This document shows positions 33,060 to 34,682 of a DNA stretch of 34,682 bases, piece after piece. The translations under genes were made by a program, and so were the position numbers. The number at the start of each line of letters is the position of its first letter. The first letter of the stretch is position 1. The notes below the pieces were generated by a model. That model was not told where the DNA came from. It made no database searches and was given only the letters and a program-made list of their open reading frames with translations. Origin of the DNA: Synechococcales cyanobacterium GL140_1_metabinner_5_sub (GTDB lineage Bacteria > Cyanobacteriota > Cyanobacteriia > Cyanobacteriales > Chamaesiphonaceae); contig JANYHM010000096.1 in assembly GCA_025359065.1 (NCBI GenBank), positions 1 to 34,682 of the forward strand, given 5' to 3'.

Positions 33060-34547
33060 ATGAAAACTTTTTGGGTACTACCCATAACTGCGGCTGTGAT
33101 TTGGACAAGCACAGTACCAAGCTGGAGCCTCTCGGCTAGTCAAGTTGCCGAAATATCTAAGGCTGTGACCGTGGCTATTCAGACCGAAACCTCGATCGGC
33201 TCTGGTGTATTTGTCGCCAAAAATGCCCAAGGTTACACGGTACTAACTGCGGCTCATGTTGTGCGAGATCTTGAGCAAAAATATCAAATAGTCGCTCCAG
33301 ATGGACGACGCTATAAAATCGATCGATCACAAATTAAAATATTACCTGGTGCCGACCTGGCACTGGTGCAACTAGTTACTACCCAGTCTTATCGCACCAT
33401 CAAAATCAGAAAAACCAACGCGATCGCCGAAGGCTCAGCCGTTTATGTGGCCGGGTTTCCGTTGGGCACCCAAACCATCAGCAAGTCGCTGTTTAACTTC
33501 ACCGAAGGTCGAGTAACCGCCAGCAGTCAGCAGCCGCTAGAAGACGGTTATGGCTTGATCTATACCAATTTGACGTTACCGGGCATGAGTGGTGGCAGTG
33601 TATTGAATGATCGGGGTGAATTGGTAGCAATTCACGGGCGGGGCGATGTAGAAAAAGGCAGCGAGGCTTCTACTATCAATCCCACTGTGCGGGTGAAGAC
33701 AGGCTTTAATTTGGGGATTTTGGCGAATGTTTTTGTGCCTTTGGCCAGTAAGTCTGGCTTAAAACTAGATGTAACTACAGCACCAGAGACAGCTCCAGAT
33801 GCGACCAGCAATGGATTAGTGCTGGCTACAGTGAAGCTACAGAGCGGTGATTTGCCCGGTGCTTTGGCAGAACTCGATAAATTAATTACCGCATCTCCTA
33901 AAAAGGCAGCAGCCTATTATTTGCGGGCTAATGTGTATCAGGCTTTGGGTGATCGATCGCGGGTGCTACCCGATCTCAACCGGGCGATCGAGCTAGATGT
34001 AAAAAATCCTCGGGCTTATTTTTTGCGGGGCAATATTTTATATGCCAATCAAGATCTCAAAGGGGCTTTGGCTGATTTCGATCACACAGTACAATTGGAT
34101 CCAAAGTATATTCAAGCCTATTTATTACGGGCAATTATTTTTCAGGTACAGGGCGATTTGCCCGGAGCTTTAACGGCCTATACGGAAATGATTAAAGCAG
34201 ATCCTCAAGACCCTTTGGCTTACAATAATCGGGCTGGTATCAAAGCACATCTCAACGATTTTTCGGGGGCGATCGCCGATTTTTCGCAGTTAATTAAGCT
34301 CAATCCCGAAAATATTAGTGCTTATGATAGTCGTGGTCATTTCCGTAAATATAGTGGTGATGTGCCTGGAGCGATCGCCGACTATAGCAAAATCATTGAG
34401 CTGAGTCCAAACAACATTCGCGGCTACTCTCAAAGAGCCGGAATTTATAAAGATCGCAAAGATTGGCAGTTGGCTTTGGCTGACTATACCAAGATGCTAA
34501 AAATCAACCCAATGAATTTGAAGCTTATTCCAATCAACTCGATATAG
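33060..34547 (+). CDS. Secreted trypsin-like serine protease with C-terminal TPRs, 3' end disrupted
   Basis: 495 aa. Signal peptide (cleavage near SWSLS), then a trypsin-like domain with the triad H66 (TAAHVV), D99 (GADLALV) and S177 (GMSGGSV). Seven TPR units (~255-485) follow, each ending in the NP/SP-type turn. After the last turn, KINPMNLKLIPINSI breaks the TPR pattern; adding one base near 34508-34511 restores NEFEAYSNQLDIA in the next frame. The present stop lies at the edge of an IS630-like end (34545). So the original gene was longer and has been frameshifted and interrupted. Whether the truncated protein works is unknown. Similar protease-TPR proteins are common in cyanobacteria. Confidence 0.82.
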   Translation: MKTFWVLPITAAVIWTSTVPSWSLSASQVAEISKAVTVAIQTETSIGSGVFVAKNAQGYTVLTAAHVVRDLEQKYQIVAPDGRRYKIDRSQIKILPGADLALVQLVTTQSYRTIKIRKTNAIAEGSAVYVAGFPLGTQTISKSLFNFTEGRVTASSQQPLEDGYGLIYTNLTLPGMSGGSVLNDRGELVAIHGRGDVEKGSEASTINPTVRVKTGFNLGILANVFVPLASKSGLKLDVTTAPETAPDATSNGLVLATVKLQSGDLPGALAELDKLITASPKKAAAYYLRANVYQALGDRSRVLPDLNRAIELDVKNPRAYFLRGNILYANQDLKGALADFDHTVQLDPKYIQAYLLRAIIFQVQGDLPGALTAYTEMIKADPQDPLAYNNRAGIKAHLNDFSGAIADFSQLIKLNPENISAYDSRGHFRKYSGDVPGAIADYSKIIELSPNNIRGYSQRAGIYKDRKDWQLALADYTKMLKINPMNLKLIPINSI

Positions 34548-34682
34548 CGGTTTCAGCTCGAATGAAGTCCATTAAATGAATAAAGCAGGTAATTTTTATA
34601 CAGTAAGCTCCATAGAGTCATGACCGTAGCAATCATGTGTGAACCAACTGCGAATATCTTGAGTAGAAATTTGTTCATAAGC
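34543..34682 (-). mobile_element. IS630-like insertion sequence, one end only, continuing past the window
   Basis: Begins at TATAGCGGTTTCAGC (34543 on), which is nearly identical to the right-hand terminal repeat of the MITE at 31213-31309 read in reverse (TATAGCGGTTTCATC, then TGAATGAAGTACA-like). A transposase C-terminus is encoded inward on the minus strand. The insertion site is TA within the interrupted TPR gene. The rest of the element is outside the window. Confidence 0.65.
34596..34682 (-). CDS. IS630-type transposase, C-terminal fragment
   Basis: 28 codons are visible on the minus strand, AYEQISTQDIRSWFTHDCYG followed by HDSMELTV and a stop at 34596-34598. The QDIRxWFTHxCY pattern resembles the C-terminus of IS630-family transposases in cyanobacteria (usually WFTHCCYC). 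Its direction, pointing out toward the terminal repeat, fits. The upstream catalytic DDE region lies beyond the window, so intactness cannot be judged. Confidence 0.6.
   Translation of the reverse strand, partial: AYEQISTQDIRSWFTHDCYGHDSMELTV

Overview
The window is chromosomal DNA of an oxygenic cyanobacterium. The evidence is photosystem II psbD/psbC, a cyanobacterial-type UbiA prenyltransferase for plastoquinone, the grpE-dnaK-dnaJ cluster, PATAN/DUF4388 and Roadblock signalling proteins, and repeated GCGATCGC (HIP1-type) octamers. GC content is moderate. The genus cannot be fixed from sequence alone; an early-branching filamentous or Pseudanabaena-like lineage is only a guess.

Layout. 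1-2.1 kb: the 3' part of psbD and complete psbC, separated by an unusually long structured spacer instead of the usual overlap, ending at a strong bidirectional terminator. 2.2-3.3 kb: citrate synthase (-). 3.5-6.9 kb: a two-gene + strand unit with a large TgpA/DUF4129-like membrane protein lacking an evident transglutaminase core and a spherulin-4-like glycosidase. 6.9-10.6 kb (-): ubiA, a MazF-type toxin-antitoxin pair, a zinc-ribbon rhomboid and an unknown protein; a DUF885 peptidase remnant lies on the + strand between antitoxin and rhomboid. 10.8-14.3 kb (+): YiaA/B-like protein, ferritin-like di-iron protein, Lhr-core helicase. 14.2-17.0 kb (-): acyltransferase 3, a small cyanobacterial hypothetical, murG. 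17.1-18.6 kb (+): exported NTF2-like protein and an SDR oxidoreductase whose last codons lie in a 24-bp tandem repeat. 18.7-21.2 kb (-): small GTPase, PATAN protein, Roadblock/LC7 protein and a probable V4R-like protein. 21.5-26.8 kb (-): grpE, dnaK, dnaJ, tusA, rsgA. 27.0-28.8 kb (-): Spx/ArsC-like protein and an Orn/Lys/Arg-decarboxylase-fold enzyme. 29.0-32.7 kb (+): an orphan RnfD/NqrB-like membrane protein and two tandem DUF2330 secreted proteins separated by a small inverted-repeat element. 32.9-34.7 kb (+): a 60-aa membrane protein and a trypsin-like protease with TPRs whose 3' end is frameshifted and then interrupted by an IS630-like element running off the window.

Most genes are housekeeping. 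The parts that may hold undescribed biology are the GTPase/PATAN/Roadblock/V4R-like module, the RnfD-like plus DUF2330 locus, the psbD-psbC spacer, and the MITE/IS pair, which share terminal sequence. Decay and mobility marks (DUF885 remnant beside a toxin-antitoxin pair, 24-bp repeats, MITE, IS insertion) are scattered between the conserved genes.
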